Shown: positions 53,831 to 62,750 of the stretch, piece after piece | Numbering within the stretch: the first letter of the stretch is position 1 | How the letters are laid out: each line of letters begins with the position of its first letter | From: Tangfeifania diversioriginum | GTDB taxonomy: Bacteria; Bacteroidota; Bacteroidia; Bacteroidales; Prolixibacteraceae | Direction: 5' to 3' | DNA length: 64,000 nucleotides | NCBI GenBank assembly: GCA_945873105.1 | Contig: CAMCBW010000016.1 | Span: 42,555-106,554, forward strand | Program-made: the position numbers and the translations under genes | The notes under the pieces: model-generated | Seen by the model: the letters and a program-made list of their open reading frames with translations, nothing else | The model's database searches: none | Told to the model about the DNA's origin: nothing

Positions 53831-54532
53831 ATGACAGGAAAACTCCACTTTACAGTCACTTTTCTCTTCCTGATGGCACTGGTTTCAGTCACTGCCCAGG
53901 AAACTTCACGCACCAACCAGCCTGGTGAAAAAATTCGGGGTTCAAGATTTACTCCCTATCCCAACTATCCTGGATCTCCTTTCTTAAATGACAAGTTTCT
54001 TTTGGGGGAGTTAGAATTCACGGATGGCAGTAAAATTTCAAACATTGGCCTTAACTATGGCACCTACCGGGATGAACTGATCTATTACAATACCACCATT
54101 GCCACCCAAATTGTCATTGACATTACCAGTCTGAATGGATTCACCTTCAGAGACGCAAAAGGGAGAAAAAGAGTATTCCGCCGACTCTACTTTACCGGCT
54201 CATTCAAGGGGAATTGCTATTTTGAAATATTGAGTGAAGGACAATGTTCGGTGCTGGCCTACCGGAAAGTCAACCTTGAGGCAAGTGATGCCTACTACAG
54301 CAAAACAGGCATGGCCTATCAACCAGCCTACAGTTATTACCTGTATGATAAAACCAAAGGTTATTCACCCGTCAAGATCAACCGCAAATCGCTGCTTACG
54401 AAATTTGGAAAACCTGATCAGAAAGTGATAAAAAAAACGCTTCGAAAAAATGGGGTGATCATTGTTGACGAGGAGAGTTTCATCCGTGCATGGGATTTGA
54501 TTACAGAAAAGGGAATGGTACCAAGTTTTTAA
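53831..54532 (+). CDS. Exported protein of unknown function
   Basis: A 233-residue protein with a signal peptide (LHFTVTFLFLMALVSVTAQ). I do not recognise the family. Visible features: a GSRFTPYPNYPGSPFLNDKF stretch after the signal, beta-rich middle and a basic C-terminus with DQKVIKKTLRKNGVIIVDEE. ATG at 53831 starts one base after the previous stop codon; it is the last gene of the receptor operon. Confidence 0.7.
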   Translation: MTGKLHFTVTFLFLMALVSVTAQETSRTNQPGEKIRGSRFTPYPNYPGSPFLNDKFLLGELEFTDGSKISNIGLNYGTYRDELIYYNTTIATQIVIDITSLNGFTFRDAKGRKRVFRRLYFTGSFKGNCYFEILSEGQCSVLAYRKVNLEASDAYYSKTGMAYQPAYSYYLYDKTKGYSPVKINRKSLLTKFGKPDQKVIKKTLRKNGVIIVDEESFIRAWDLITEKGMVPSF

Positions 54533-54712
54533 AACAATTTAGCTGTATAATTAAAAAAAGATTACAGTTAGTTGATGCTAAAATAATGTTCACCTCCCCA
54601 TAGATAGATTCTCTTTTTAAAAGTAAGCTTCTTTTAGTCACCCTTTTTCCAAAAAAGAAGAGATACAGCAAGGGCGAAGAACAAAATATTGAACAATCGG
54701 CCAATCTAACAA

Positions 54713-54742
54713 TTGACATTTATCAATTAGTTCATATATTTG
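54713..54742 (+). promoter_or_regulatory. FNR-type operator overlapping the regulator's own promoter
   Basis: TTGACATTTATCAA (54713-54726) differs by one base from the FNR consensus TTGAT-n4-ATCAA. It covers the -33 TTG; the -7 TATATTTG is at 54735-54742 with a 19-base spacer. This position favours self-repression. Confidence 0.68.
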
Positions 54743-54763
54743 CATCAAACAAATATATTGTTT

Positions 54764-55498
54764 ATGTCAGGACCACAGGATGCATCCCATTGCGGTAATT
54801 GTACAGATTGCAAATACGACTGTTGTTTTAGCAACCAGCACTGTGGAGATTCCCATATATTTGGGATACTGGCTCATGATGAACTTCACTCCCTGATGGA
54901 CAACAAACGCCAAATCCACTTCAGGCCTGGTGAAACAATTTTGAAACAAAACACCCCGCTCACGCACCTTGTTTGCATCAAGGATGGCTTGGCCAAAGTA
55001 GTTTCAGAAGGCCCCAAGGGAAAGAATGTCATTCTTCAAATCATCAAATCAAATTCCATCTTTACTGGTGGAGGTGCCATTGTCGACGATTTCAGACACT
55101 TTACGCTTGCGGCCATCACGGATATTGATTGTTGCTTCATCGACACCCAAAAATTATATACCCTTCTTACCAGGAACAGTACTTTTGCCATTGAGTTGTT
55201 GAAGCATAGCAACAACCAGCATCTGAAAATAATGAGTACTTTGATCAACCTGACCAATAAATATATGCCGGGACGGGTTGCCGACACACTGCTGTACCTG
55301 AAAAACAACATTTTCGAAACCAACCCCTTTGATTTTATTCTCTCCAAACAGGAGTTGGCAGATATGTCCGGAATGACCAAGGAGAGCTTTATCAGGAGCC
55401 TGAAAGAGTTTGAGGATTCAGGTCTTATTCACCACACCCGTAACACCATTGAAATACTGAAGGAAAGTGAACTACTTGAGATCAGTAAGAACGGTTGA
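54764..55498 (+). CDS. Crp/FNR-family regulator with Cys-rich N-terminus
   Basis: A regulator of about 244 residues. The N-terminus CGNCTDCKYDCC and a further Cys at 27 could bind an oxygen- or NO-sensitive iron-sulfur cluster, as in FNR, though the spacing is not that of E. coli. The cyclic-nucleotide-type barrel follows (FRPGETILKQNTPLTHLVCI), then a dimer helix and a helix-turn-helix (LSKQELADMSGMTKESFIRS). ATG 54764 is chosen because the promoter lies within the longer frame. FNR-type sites precede it and the cytochrome cluster downstream. Confidence 0.88.
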   Translation: MSGPQDASHCGNCTDCKYDCCFSNQHCGDSHIFGILAHDELHSLMDNKRQIHFRPGETILKQNTPLTHLVCIKDGLAKVVSEGPKGKNVILQIIKSNSIFTGGGAIVDDFRHFTLAAITDIDCCFIDTQKLYTLLTRNSTFAIELLKHSNNQHLKIMSTLINLTNKYMPGRVADTLLYLKNNIFETNPFDFILSKQELADMSGMTKESFIRSLKEFEDSGLIHHTRNTIEILKESELLEISKNG

Positions 55499-55941
55499 GA
55501 ACTATTGAGTTGCCTTTTTGAGCCAAGCCGCATAGCGTATTTCTTGATTTTGCTTTCTGCGTAATTTATCGAGTAAGGGTCAATAACACCTTCACAATTG
55601 ATCTTGCCTGCTAACAACTTTTTAACCTATTGAAGAAAAAAATGCATTGTTTTTAACTAATCCAAATACAGATTTAGTTGATAAAAATCCAATTCACAGA
55701 ATAAGTTTTAATTGAACAATTTCAATTATTACAATTTCCCCAAAATAATAGATTCATACAATTGGAAACATTAAATTAAATATTTAACTATATTGGATTG
55801 AATAAGCCGCATTTTTTTGACCGATATACCAATAATTATAGATATTTTCAACCACACCCCCCTTTTTTTATAGCCTTATTGAAATAATTAATTTTTATCA
55901 TATTTCAATCTGGAACTGTTCTGTTTAATATTTAAACAATA
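55499..55941. other. AT-rich intergenic region
   Basis: Between the FNR-like regulator and the first multiheme gene lie about 630 bases without an open frame; this first part is very AT-rich and shows no clear element. The remaining part carries the FNR-type site, a second palindrome and the promoter listed separately. Confidence 0.5.
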
Positions 55942-55955
55942 TTGATATATATCAA
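55942..55955. promoter_or_regulatory. Perfect FNR-type box before the cytochrome cluster
   Basis: TTGATATATATCAA matches TTGAT-n4-ATCAA exactly and is a perfect palindrome. It is centred roughly 120 bases upstream of the predicted transcription start, further than a classic activator site. Confidence 0.7.
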
Positions 55956-55971
55956 TACATCATTGATGTAT
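55955..55971. promoter_or_regulatory. Second palindrome adjoining the FNR-type box
   Basis: ATACATCATTGATGTAT is an 8-bp perfect inverse pair around a central T. It abuts the FNR-type box and shares its TTGAT half, but its spacing is not FNR-like. A second regulator or dimer may bind it. Confidence 0.5.
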
Positions 55972-56030
55972 ATGCGCTCATTTACTACTGTTTATACAAA
56001 TATATCTGTCAATCTATCAACATATTTCTA

Positions 56031-56062
56031 TTTGTTTGGAGAATTTACAATTTTTAACTTTA
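56031..56062 (+). promoter_or_regulatory. -33/-7 promoter of the cytochrome cluster
   Basis: TTTG (two overlapping choices, 56031-56038) and TAACTTTA (56055-56062) stand at the usual distance. The start codon follows at 56132. Confidence 0.5.
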
Positions 56063-56131
56063 CAATCGTGTCGTTTAGACTAATTGATGATTCAATTAAA
56101 AAAATACAGTTATACTAAATTTTCAAAATCT

Positions 56132-57508
56132 ATGAAACTACAAAAATTCTTTAAGCTTGCTATTTTTGCTGTAGCCCTCATGTCTTTTGGTGCGGCTTGT
56201 GTCAAGGAAGGCCCTCCCGGAATGGATGGTGATGATGGTGCAACCGGAGCAGCAGGAAAAAACGGGGTTGATGCCAATGAAACTTGTAAGATGTGTCACA
56301 AACCTTCCAATGTGGATGCCATTCTGGTACAATTCCAGCTCTCCAAACATGAATACGGATTGGCGGCTGAAGAAGAAGCAGGAAGCAATACCTGTGGTCC
56401 ATGTCACTTGCAGGAGTCATTTAGGGATGTAGTAAAAAGAAATGTACCTGCTACATTTACTTTGAATGCAACGACAGGAAAGTATGTCAACGATTATATG
56501 AGTACCACAGCCACCGCTTATGGTGCTATTGGTTGCAGAGCTTGCCACAGTTCGATCCACGAGACATATACTTCCACCGACCTTCCAAAACTGACTACAG
56601 TTGCTGCAGTTCCAATGAGCATGTGGGGTGGTAAGAAAACCATCAACATTACGCCCGATGGTGGAGAGAGTAACCTTTGCGTGAAATGTCACCAACCACG
56701 TCCATTTACTTTTAACAATAGCAAGAACCCTGCAAATACTGGCGATGTATTAGACTATGCAGCATTGGTTAGCAAACCAAACGATATCTTCTTTGATGGT
56801 TCGAGTGCCGCAACCATTGCACAGGCAAAAATTATCCCTGGCTATCGCACCCATACCCATTATGGTACGGTTGGTGCAATGTATGCAGGAATGGGCGGCG
56901 TTGAGTTAACAGGTCCGACAGGCTATGCAAGCATGGTTCACAAAAATGTAGCCTCCTGCGGTGATTGCCACATGGCTCCGATGACAGGAAAAGCCGGAGG
57001 TCACAGTTTTGTTGCCAAAGGCAATTTCAATGGTTGTAATGTCACAGGTTGCCACGCTGCTTCACCTGTAACTGCCACCAATGCCAAATATTGGACCAAT
57101 CCAAGGGCTGAAATCAAATTGTTGCTGGAACAGCTTGCAGCAAAGTTGGTAGTTACTGACAATGGGGTAACTGCGCAGATCCTCAACAAGAATTCTGACA
57201 CTGAAGCAAACTTATGGGTTGGCCTAACAGCTGGAAAATACGATGGTTATCTGAATGTCTATGATCCTGCTACAAATCCTGGAGGTGTTGCCAACAATGG
57301 AGTTGTTTGCCAAAATGCGAACCCCTCCAGTTCGTGGACCGCAGAGCAAAAAGCCTATAATCTTACTTTGCCAAAGATTAAACTTACAAATGCCCAGTTT
57401 GCTGCCATCATCAACTTTCAGATGTGTCTTCGCGAATACAGTCTTGGTATTCACAACTTAGACTATTCAAGAGCATTGCTGAAAAACTCAATCGCAGCTA
57501 TCCCGTAG
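56132..57508 (+). CDS. Multiheme c-type cytochrome lipoprotein (5-6 hemes)
   Basis: About 458 residues with a lipoprotein signal (FKLAIFAVALMSFGAAC). Directly after it is a short collagen-like Gly-x-y stretch (GPPGMDGDDGATGAAGKNG). Five CxxCH heme sites follow (CKMCH, CGPCH, CRACH, CVKCH, CGDCH) plus one CNVTGCH, a four-residue spacing seen in some cytochromes c3. Several free His could be distal ligands. Lipidation places it on an envelope membrane, possibly the outer one. The start at 56132 gives the signal peptide directly. It heads a run of respiratory genes and ends in a strong terminator. Confidence 0.87.
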   Translation: MKLQKFFKLAIFAVALMSFGAACVKEGPPGMDGDDGATGAAGKNGVDANETCKMCHKPSNVDAILVQFQLSKHEYGLAAEEEAGSNTCGPCHLQESFRDVVKRNVPATFTLNATTGKYVNDYMSTTATAYGAIGCRACHSSIHETYTSTDLPKLTTVAAVPMSMWGGKKTINITPDGGESNLCVKCHQPRPFTFNNSKNPANTGDVLDYAALVSKPNDIFFDGSSAATIAQAKIIPGYRTHTHYGTVGAMYAGMGGVELTGPTGYASMVHKNVASCGDCHMAPMTGKAGGHSFVAKGNFNGCNVTGCHAASPVTATNAKYWTNPRAEIKLLLEQLAAKLVVTDNGVTAQILNKNSDTEANLWVGLTAGKYDGYLNVYDPATNPGGVANNGVVCQNANPSSSWTAEQKAYNLTLPKIKLTNAQFAAIINFQMCLREYSLGIHNLDYSRALLKNSIAAIP

Positions 57509-57518
57509 GGAATAAAAC

Positions 57519-57571
57519 GAATCAATATAAAAAAGGCTTCTCTCAATTGGAAGTCTTTTTTATATTGATTC
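57519..57571 (+). terminator. Strong rho-independent terminator
   Basis: A 22-bp stem (57519-57540 with 57550-57571, one G-T pair) and 9-base loop, with the T-run inside the right arm. It ends the multiheme lipoprotein gene, so the following genes need read-through or their own promoters. Confidence 0.82.
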
Positions 57572-57675
57572 TACCAAAATCCTCCAAATGAAATACCCAT
57601 GAAAATATTTTTACATCCAACAAAGAGGAATATTCGGGTATTCCATGCGACCTTTAAAAAACAAATTTTATACGC

Positions 57676-58056
57676 ATGAAAAAAACATATATTTATTCTC
57701 TACTCTTTGTATTCGCGTTGATCTTCAACGCCTGTACCTACGATTTCATCGCGGAAGAGGAGTTGCCACCGGTAGATCCGAATGTGGACGTTTTGTTTTC
57801 AACACAGATCCAGCCTATATTTACGGATAAATGCATCGCCTGTCACAAACCAGGTGGTGAAGCACCTGACCTTACTGCGGCCAATGCCTACAACAGCATC
57901 AAGGGCATGAATCTGGTCAATACCGCAACGCCTGCAACAAGTGGAATCTACACCTTCCCAAATTATCAAGCCCCAACACATACCTGGAAACAATACTCTG
58001 CAGCGGAGGCTCAACTGGTATTGACCTGGATACAGCAAGGTGCAAAAAACAATTAA
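57676..58056 (+). CDS. Small monoheme c-type lipoprotein
   Basis: A 126-residue lipoprotein (MKKTYIYSLLFVFALIFNAC) with one heme site CIACHKPGGEAPDL, of the kind found in cytochrome-c domains of the planctomycete type (VLFSTQIQPIFTDKCIACH). The end SAAEAQLVLTWIQQGAKNN is typical. It precedes the DUF5777 gene by 24 bases and is likely co-transcribed with it. Confidence 0.85.
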   Translation: MKKTYIYSLLFVFALIFNACTYDFIAEEELPPVDPNVDVLFSTQIQPIFTDKCIACHKPGGEAPDLTAANAYNSIKGMNLVNTATPATSGIYTFPNYQAPTHTWKQYSAAEAQLVLTWIQQGAKNN

Positions 58057-58080
58057 TCAGGAAATTTAAGAATTCGTAAA

Positions 58081-59016
58081 ATGAAAAAAAACTTTATATT
58101 CCTCATTCTAAGTCTTTTGCCCTTCACCTATCAAATTGCCCAAGGACAAACAGACTCCACTGCTACAGAACCAGAAGTTGTTACCAACAAACCGGTTCGA
58201 TTTGTTTGGGAAAGTGGCTATCTTATTGATCAGCAAACTTCCCAGGTTGCCCCTGTGAATACACTTGAATCCGTAATCCAACATAAATTTGGTACAGTTA
58301 ACAACGGAATTCAAGATCTTTATGGGATTATGGCTCCGGGTGCAAATGTCAGAATCGGTATTGATTACGTGATCATGAAGGATCTGCAGATTGGTTATGG
58401 CCTGCAAAAGAAAAATATGTACAGCGATTTCAACGCCAAGTGGACACCGCTCAAACAGATGAACACCGGTATGCCCATTTCTGTCTCTGTTTATGGCAAT
58501 ATGGCCATTGACGGAAGAGAGAAGGCTGATTGGGAAGCTACTCAGTACTACCACTCTTCGGATGACAGTGCATATACCAGGCATGATTTCCGCATGAGTA
58601 ACCGCTTCTCCTATTTTGCTCAATTAATGATTGCCCGAAAATTCAATGACAGGATTACCTTGCAAGGAGGCGTTAGCTTTTCCCACTTCAACACAACTCC
58701 CTGGCACCAGGACCACGATAAAGTCGGATTGCATGCTGGAGGTAGAATCAAAATTTCGCCACAGGGCTCATTCATTTTCAACGCCGATTTCCCTTTGCAG
58801 ATAAAAGGCATGTCAGAACAGGCAGACTATACCGTTGGTTCTGAACCTATCTTGTCTTTTGGTTTCGAGGTGTCTACGAGTACTCACGCCTTTCAGATCT
58901 ACATCGGCAACAGTGAGTCTCTTTTACCCCAGGATATGATGTTAAGCAATCCTTACAAATTGGATTTGGAAAACTTCCGGGTAGGATTTACCATCACAAG
59001 ATTGTGGGGATTTTAA
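58081..59016 (+). CDS. DUF5777 family outer-membrane beta-barrel
   Basis: A 311-residue protein with a signal peptide (MKKNFIFLILSLLPFTYQIA). It is beta-strand-rich and ends FRVGFTITRLWGF like an outer-membrane barrel. TLESVIQHKFGTVNNGIQDLYGIMAPGANVRIGIDYVIM matches, from memory, the Bacteroidota DUF5777 family, which is often found beside cytochromes. It may form a pore near the cytochromes, though this is inference. Confidence 0.82.
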   Translation: MKKNFIFLILSLLPFTYQIAQGQTDSTATEPEVVTNKPVRFVWESGYLIDQQTSQVAPVNTLESVIQHKFGTVNNGIQDLYGIMAPGANVRIGIDYVIMKDLQIGYGLQKKNMYSDFNAKWTPLKQMNTGMPISVSVYGNMAIDGREKADWEATQYYHSSDDSAYTRHDFRMSNRFSYFAQLMIARKFNDRITLQGGVSFSHFNTTPWHQDHDKVGLHAGGRIKISPQGSFIFNADFPLQIKGMSEQADYTVGSEPILSFGFEVSTSTHAFQIYIGNSESLLPQDMMLSNPYKLDLENFRVGFTITRLWGF

Positions 59017-59082
59017 AAGTTGAAATTCGCAATTAATTCTGTAAACGAAATTCAATCAATTAAAAATGATTTAATATATTTG

Positions 59083-59123
59083 ATGAGAAGCCACAATCTG
59101 ATTGGATGTGGCTTCTCATTTTA
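59083..59123 (+). terminator. Rho-independent terminator after the DUF5777 gene
   Basis: ATGAGAAGCCACA and TGTGGCTTCTCAT are exact inverses across an 11-base loop, followed by TTTT. Confidence 0.82.
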
Positions 59124-59194
59124 ATTCCAATGCTACCCGGATCTGCCTCGAACCAACGATTGGGTCCAAGTCACAAATATAAATAAGAGATTAT

Positions 59195-60178
59195 ATGTAC
59201 AAAGCTATTAAGCGTATCGGAGGATTCTTACTGGTTATTTTAATTCCCGGAATTGTAGCTCTTCATGCAGAGGAAAAAGGTGCCCTTTCAAGGACTGACA
59301 ACCAAAGAGCCAATGACCATTGCTTAAATTGCCATGCCCACAACTATTTCATTTACGACAATACAGTGGCCAACAAACAGGTAAAGCACAAAATGGAACA
59401 AGGGATGAAAATTGACACCACCCTTTTCTACCTGTCCAATCATAAAAACTTCAAGTGCACTGACTGCCATTCAGAGGATTTCTCTATCTGGCCACATGCA
59501 GCTGAAGTTAGGATGGAACCCAAAATGACCTGTATTGATTGTCACGGTGGGGACGAACAATATGCGAAATTCCAATTTGAGAAAATTGAGGCTGAATTCA
59601 ACCTCAGTACACATGCCACCAAACATGCAGATGTATTCACATGCTGGACCTGCCATGAGCCGCATACCTACAAGATCAGTGCGAGAAGTGACTCTGTGAT
59701 CAACAAAATTATCGCATACGACAACAACATCTGTCTTAGCTGCCACAACAATATCAATAAATTTGAATTGATCAGCGACAACGAAAAGCCCAATATTATC
59801 TCCAAACATGATTGGCTTCCCAACCAGGCCCGCCATTTTCAGAATGTACGTTGCATAGAATGTCATGCCCATGTGAAAGACTCATTGCTCGTAGCCCACA
59901 ACATACAACCCAAAGAAAAAGCAGTAAAGTTGTGCCAGGAGTGCCACTCAAAAAACTCCATACTGATGAACTCTCTCTACCAATATCAGTTAAAATCAAA
60001 GGCAACCGGATTGGGATTTGACAACGAAGTAATTTTAAATTCTACCTATGTAATTGGTGCAAACAGAAATATCTATTTGAACTGGATCAGCATTGCCATA
60101 TTTTTAATGGTACTGACCGGTATTTCAATTCACACGATCCTCAGAATATTCCTTAGAAAAAAAGACCATGGAAAATAA
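59195..60178 (+). CDS. Membrane-anchored heptaheme cytochrome c
   Basis: A 327-residue protein with an N-terminal signal (GGFLLVILIPGIVALHAEE) and seven CxxCH sites: CLNCH, CTDCH, CIDCH, CWTCH, CLSCH, CIECH and CQECH. A C-terminal membrane helix (ISIAIFLMVLTGISIHTILRIF) and a basic tail anchor it in the inner membrane with the hemes outside. It overlaps the cytochrome b gene by 11 bases. With that gene and the iron-sulfur subunit it looks like a quinol-oxidising module that passes electrons outward. Confidence 0.88.
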   Translation: MYKAIKRIGGFLLVILIPGIVALHAEEKGALSRTDNQRANDHCLNCHAHNYFIYDNTVANKQVKHKMEQGMKIDTTLFYLSNHKNFKCTDCHSEDFSIWPHAAEVRMEPKMTCIDCHGGDEQYAKFQFEKIEAEFNLSTHATKHADVFTCWTCHEPHTYKISARSDSVINKIIAYDNNICLSCHNNINKFELISDNEKPNIISKHDWLPNQARHFQNVRCIECHAHVKDSLLVAHNIQPKEKAVKLCQECHSKNSILMNSLYQYQLKSKATGLGFDNEVILNSTYVIGANRNIYLNWISIAIFLMVLTGISIHTILRIFLRKKDHGK

Positions 60179-60788
60179 ACTTTATCTTTATCCCGGACTG
60201 ATCAGGGTTTGGCATCTACTTAATGCCTTGTTGATAATCATACTGATCATTAGTGGTCTTAGCATGCAATATTCAGACCCATTAAACCCATTGATCCGCT
60301 TTGATCTTGCAGTTAATATGCACAACATTGCAGGTTTAATCTTAATTTTCAACTATCTTCTCTTTATTATAGCCAATACCATTTCAAAAAATGGCAAACA
60401 CTACAGGATACAGCTAAAAGGGTTAACGGATCGTCTCACAGCTCAATTCCGATATTACACCTATGGGATTTTCAAAAATGAGCCAGCCCCATTTCCTGTT
60501 ACCAAGAAAATGAAATTCAATCCTATTCAGCAACTGACCTACTTTCTAACCATGTATGTTTTGATGCCACTAATTTTTCTTACAGGGGTGCCCATGCTTT
60601 TTTCCGGTGTTGTGGTAAGGCAGCTTATCGGACCAAAAGCATTTTTTGTAACCGATATGTTGCACATCGTAGTTGGATTTCTCCTGTCACTCTTTTTGAT
60701 CATTCATGTCTATTTTTGCACCTTTGGAGCCAAACCATACAGCAACTTCAAATCTATTGTGACCGGTTACCACGAGGGAAATCACTAG
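60168..60788 (+). CDS. Cytochrome b561-like membrane subunit
   Basis: A 206-residue integral membrane protein with four predicted helices (about 14-34, 52-72, 125-145 and 160-185). It resembles the gamma subunit of formate dehydrogenase or thiosulfate reductase cytochrome b. Candidate heme ligands are His in IRVWHLLNALL, NMHNIAGLI, DMLHIVVGF and LIIHVYF. It should carry electrons from menaquinol to the heptaheme or iron-sulfur subunit. Confidence 0.87.
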   Translation: MENKLYLYPGLIRVWHLLNALLIIILIISGLSMQYSDPLNPLIRFDLAVNMHNIAGLILIFNYLLFIIANTISKNGKHYRIQLKGLTDRLTAQFRYYTYGIFKNEPAPFPVTKKMKFNPIQQLTYFLTMYVLMPLIFLTGVPMLFSGVVVRQLIGPKAFFVTDMLHIVVGFLLSLFLIIHVYFCTFGAKPYSNFKSIVTGYHEGNH

Positions 60789-60846
60789 CCAACCAAACAA
60801 ATAGCATTCAAAAGGTTTAATTCAACACAAAGAATAGCCAATCAGG

Positions 60847-61530
60847 ATGGACAAATCAGAAACAGTTGATCCCACTGAATCTGCAAGCAGAGTGGCTCCT
60901 CAGCGCAAGTTTGTGATGGTTATTGATTTGGCCAAATGCAAAAATGCAAGAAAATGCGTTGAGCAATGCCAAAAAAACCATCACCTGCCACCCAACCAGG
61001 AATTGATGAAGGTATACCTGATGCAGGAAAATGAAGATGAAACCCCATATTGGATGCCAAAACCATGTTACCACTGTGACGAGCCAAGGTGCATGGAAGC
61101 ATGCCAGACAGGGGCTACGTATAAAAGTAAAGATGGAATTGTATTGATAGACAAAGAACTTTGCATTGAATGCAAAAACTGTATAACCTCATGTCCATAC
61201 TCCTCACGCCATTTCAAGCGAAATCAAGCACAAAACGAACCTTTGGCTGATCCGCCGCTCACTGGAGTCCAATCGACTGGCGCAGTAATGGGTATTAGCA
61301 AATGTGATTTCTGTGAAAGTCTCGTAACTCAAGGCATTTTACCATACTGTGTCTTGGCGTGTCCATCCGGAACCATCTACTTTGGTGATCAGATGGCAAA
61401 TATTGTTTCGAATGGCAAAGAAGAAATTACTTTTACCGATTTAATTTCTTCTCGTTTAGGTTTTCGTCACCTCGAGCATCTTGGGACTAATCCCAATGTC
61501 TACTACCTTCCACCAGGCACACTGGGATAA
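60847..61530 (+). CDS. Four-cluster ferredoxin-type subunit (NrfC/DmsB-like)
   Basis: A 227-residue iron-sulfur protein with sixteen-Cys architecture for four clusters: CKNARKCVEQC, CYHCDEPRCMEAC, CIECKNCITSCP and CDFCESLV with CVLACP. One of the first cluster's spacings (C-x5-C) is unusual. Such subunits normally wire a molybdopterin enzyme to a membrane subunit, but no such catalytic gene is present. No Tat or Sec signal is seen, so it may face the cytoplasm. Confidence 0.88.
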   Translation: MDKSETVDPTESASRVAPQRKFVMVIDLAKCKNARKCVEQCQKNHHLPPNQELMKVYLMQENEDETPYWMPKPCYHCDEPRCMEACQTGATYKSKDGIVLIDKELCIECKNCITSCPYSSRHFKRNQAQNEPLADPPLTGVQSTGAVMGISKCDFCESLVTQGILPYCVLACPSGTIYFGDQMANIVSNGKEEITFTDLISSRLGFRHLEHLGTNPNVYYLPPGTLG

Positions 61531-61695
61531 AGGTGCAATTCGCTTCAGATGGAATTAGTTCTTTGTCAATGAAAATATACGCCAATCCAAAGCTAAAGCC
61601 AAAGAGTGGTAAAAAATAAAAACATCACTATCTTAGATGTGTTGTAAGTAACAATCAAAAATTCAGTTATTATTCATTTTTAAAACAAGTTTAGT

Positions 61696-62088
61696 ATGAA
61701 AAAATTTCTTTTAACCGTTTTAACCCTTGTATTCGCAATGAGTTTGTATTCCTTCGTGGCTGCTGAAAAAAAGGCATGGGACGTTCCTGCAAAATACAAA
61801 GCCATGAAAATTCAGAAAAAAGGAGATGCTGAAAGTATCAAGCTGGGTAAAACCCTTTACACCAAATATTGCAAATCCTGCCATGGCGTGGGCAAAGGTG
61901 ATGGTCCAAAAGCGGCTTCCATGACAGTTAAGATGATGGATCAGACAACTGCTGAGTTCAAAGCTTTACCAGATGGATCAAAGTATTACATGTCGTTTGT
62001 AGGACGTGATGAAATGCCTAATTTCGAAAAGAAAGTAGTGGATGAGGAAGAGAGATGGGCGATCATCAACTACATGAATTCACTCTGA
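61696..62088 (+). CDS. Small monoheme cytochrome c (copy 1)
   Basis: A 130-residue protein: signal peptide (MKKFLLTVLTLVFAMSLYSF), one class I heme site (CKSCHG) and distal Met in DEMPNFEKK. It closely resembles the next gene (SIKLGKTLYTK, CKSCHG, PNFEKK, VDEEERWAIINY in both), so the pair is a tandem duplication. Likely a periplasmic electron carrier for the neighbouring respiratory genes. Confidence 0.9.
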   Translation: MKKFLLTVLTLVFAMSLYSFVAAEKKAWDVPAKYKAMKIQKKGDAESIKLGKTLYTKYCKSCHGVGKGDGPKAASMTVKMMDQTTAEFKALPDGSKYYMSFVGRDEMPNFEKKVVDEEERWAIINYMNSL

Positions 62089-62105
62089 TAAACTTGGGAA
62101 TTTAT

Positions 62106-62146
62106 AACAAAAAGCAGCAGGTTCAGCCCGCTGCTTTTTTTTGTTT
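62106..62146 (+). terminator. Rho-independent terminator
   Basis: AAAAAGCAGC pairs with GCTGCTTTTT across an 11-base loop, followed by more T. It lies between the two small cytochrome genes, which are therefore separate units. Confidence 0.85.
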
Positions 62147-62323
62147 TTATCATCCAACAAGCCCCAATTCTCAATGAAAAGCCCACGGGAATTAATCCTT
62201 GAATGCCCTGTCTTAAATTATACTGAGTTTAAATTGTCCTTTACCCAAACAATTAGCAAATTTGACATTATCTTTGATATCGAATTATGTCAATTCATAA
62301 ATATTAACTGAAATTAAATTGTG

Positions 62324-62722
62324 ATGAAAAAAATTCTACTTGCTACACTAACTGTGGTATTTGCCATGAGTTTATTCTCCTTCATTGCCGCTTCTGACAA
62401 GAAACCGGCCTGGGATATCCCTGCAAAATACAAATCCATGCAAAACAAGAAACCTGGTGATGCAGAAAGTATCAAACTCGGTAAAACGCTTTACACCAAA
62501 CATTGTAAGTCCTGTCATGGGAATGGAAAAGGTGACGGAGCCAAAGCAACCTCCCTCAAGACAGAAATGGATGATATGACAACGGCTGCATACAAGGCAT
62601 TACCAGCAGGAACCAAATACTATATGGCATTTGTGGGTCGTGGCGATATGCCAAATTTTGAGAAGAAAATCGTTGATGAAGAAGAAAGATGGGCTATTAT
62701 CAATTACCTTGATTCATTGTAA
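62324..62722 (+). CDS. Small monoheme cytochrome c (copy 2)
   Basis: A 132-residue paralogue of the previous gene, with signal MKKILLATLTVVFAMSLFSF, heme site CKSCHG and distal Met in GDMPNFEKK. ATG at 62324 is preferred to the GTG just before it. Having its own terminator and upstream gap suggests separate regulation from copy 1. Confidence 0.9.
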   Translation: MKKILLATLTVVFAMSLFSFIAASDKKPAWDIPAKYKSMQNKKPGDAESIKLGKTLYTKHCKSCHGNGKGDGAKATSLKTEMDDMTTAAYKALPAGTKYYMAFVGRGDMPNFEKKIVDEEERWAIINYLDSL

Positions 62723-62750
62723 CTGTTACATCTGACATACCCATTGAAAG

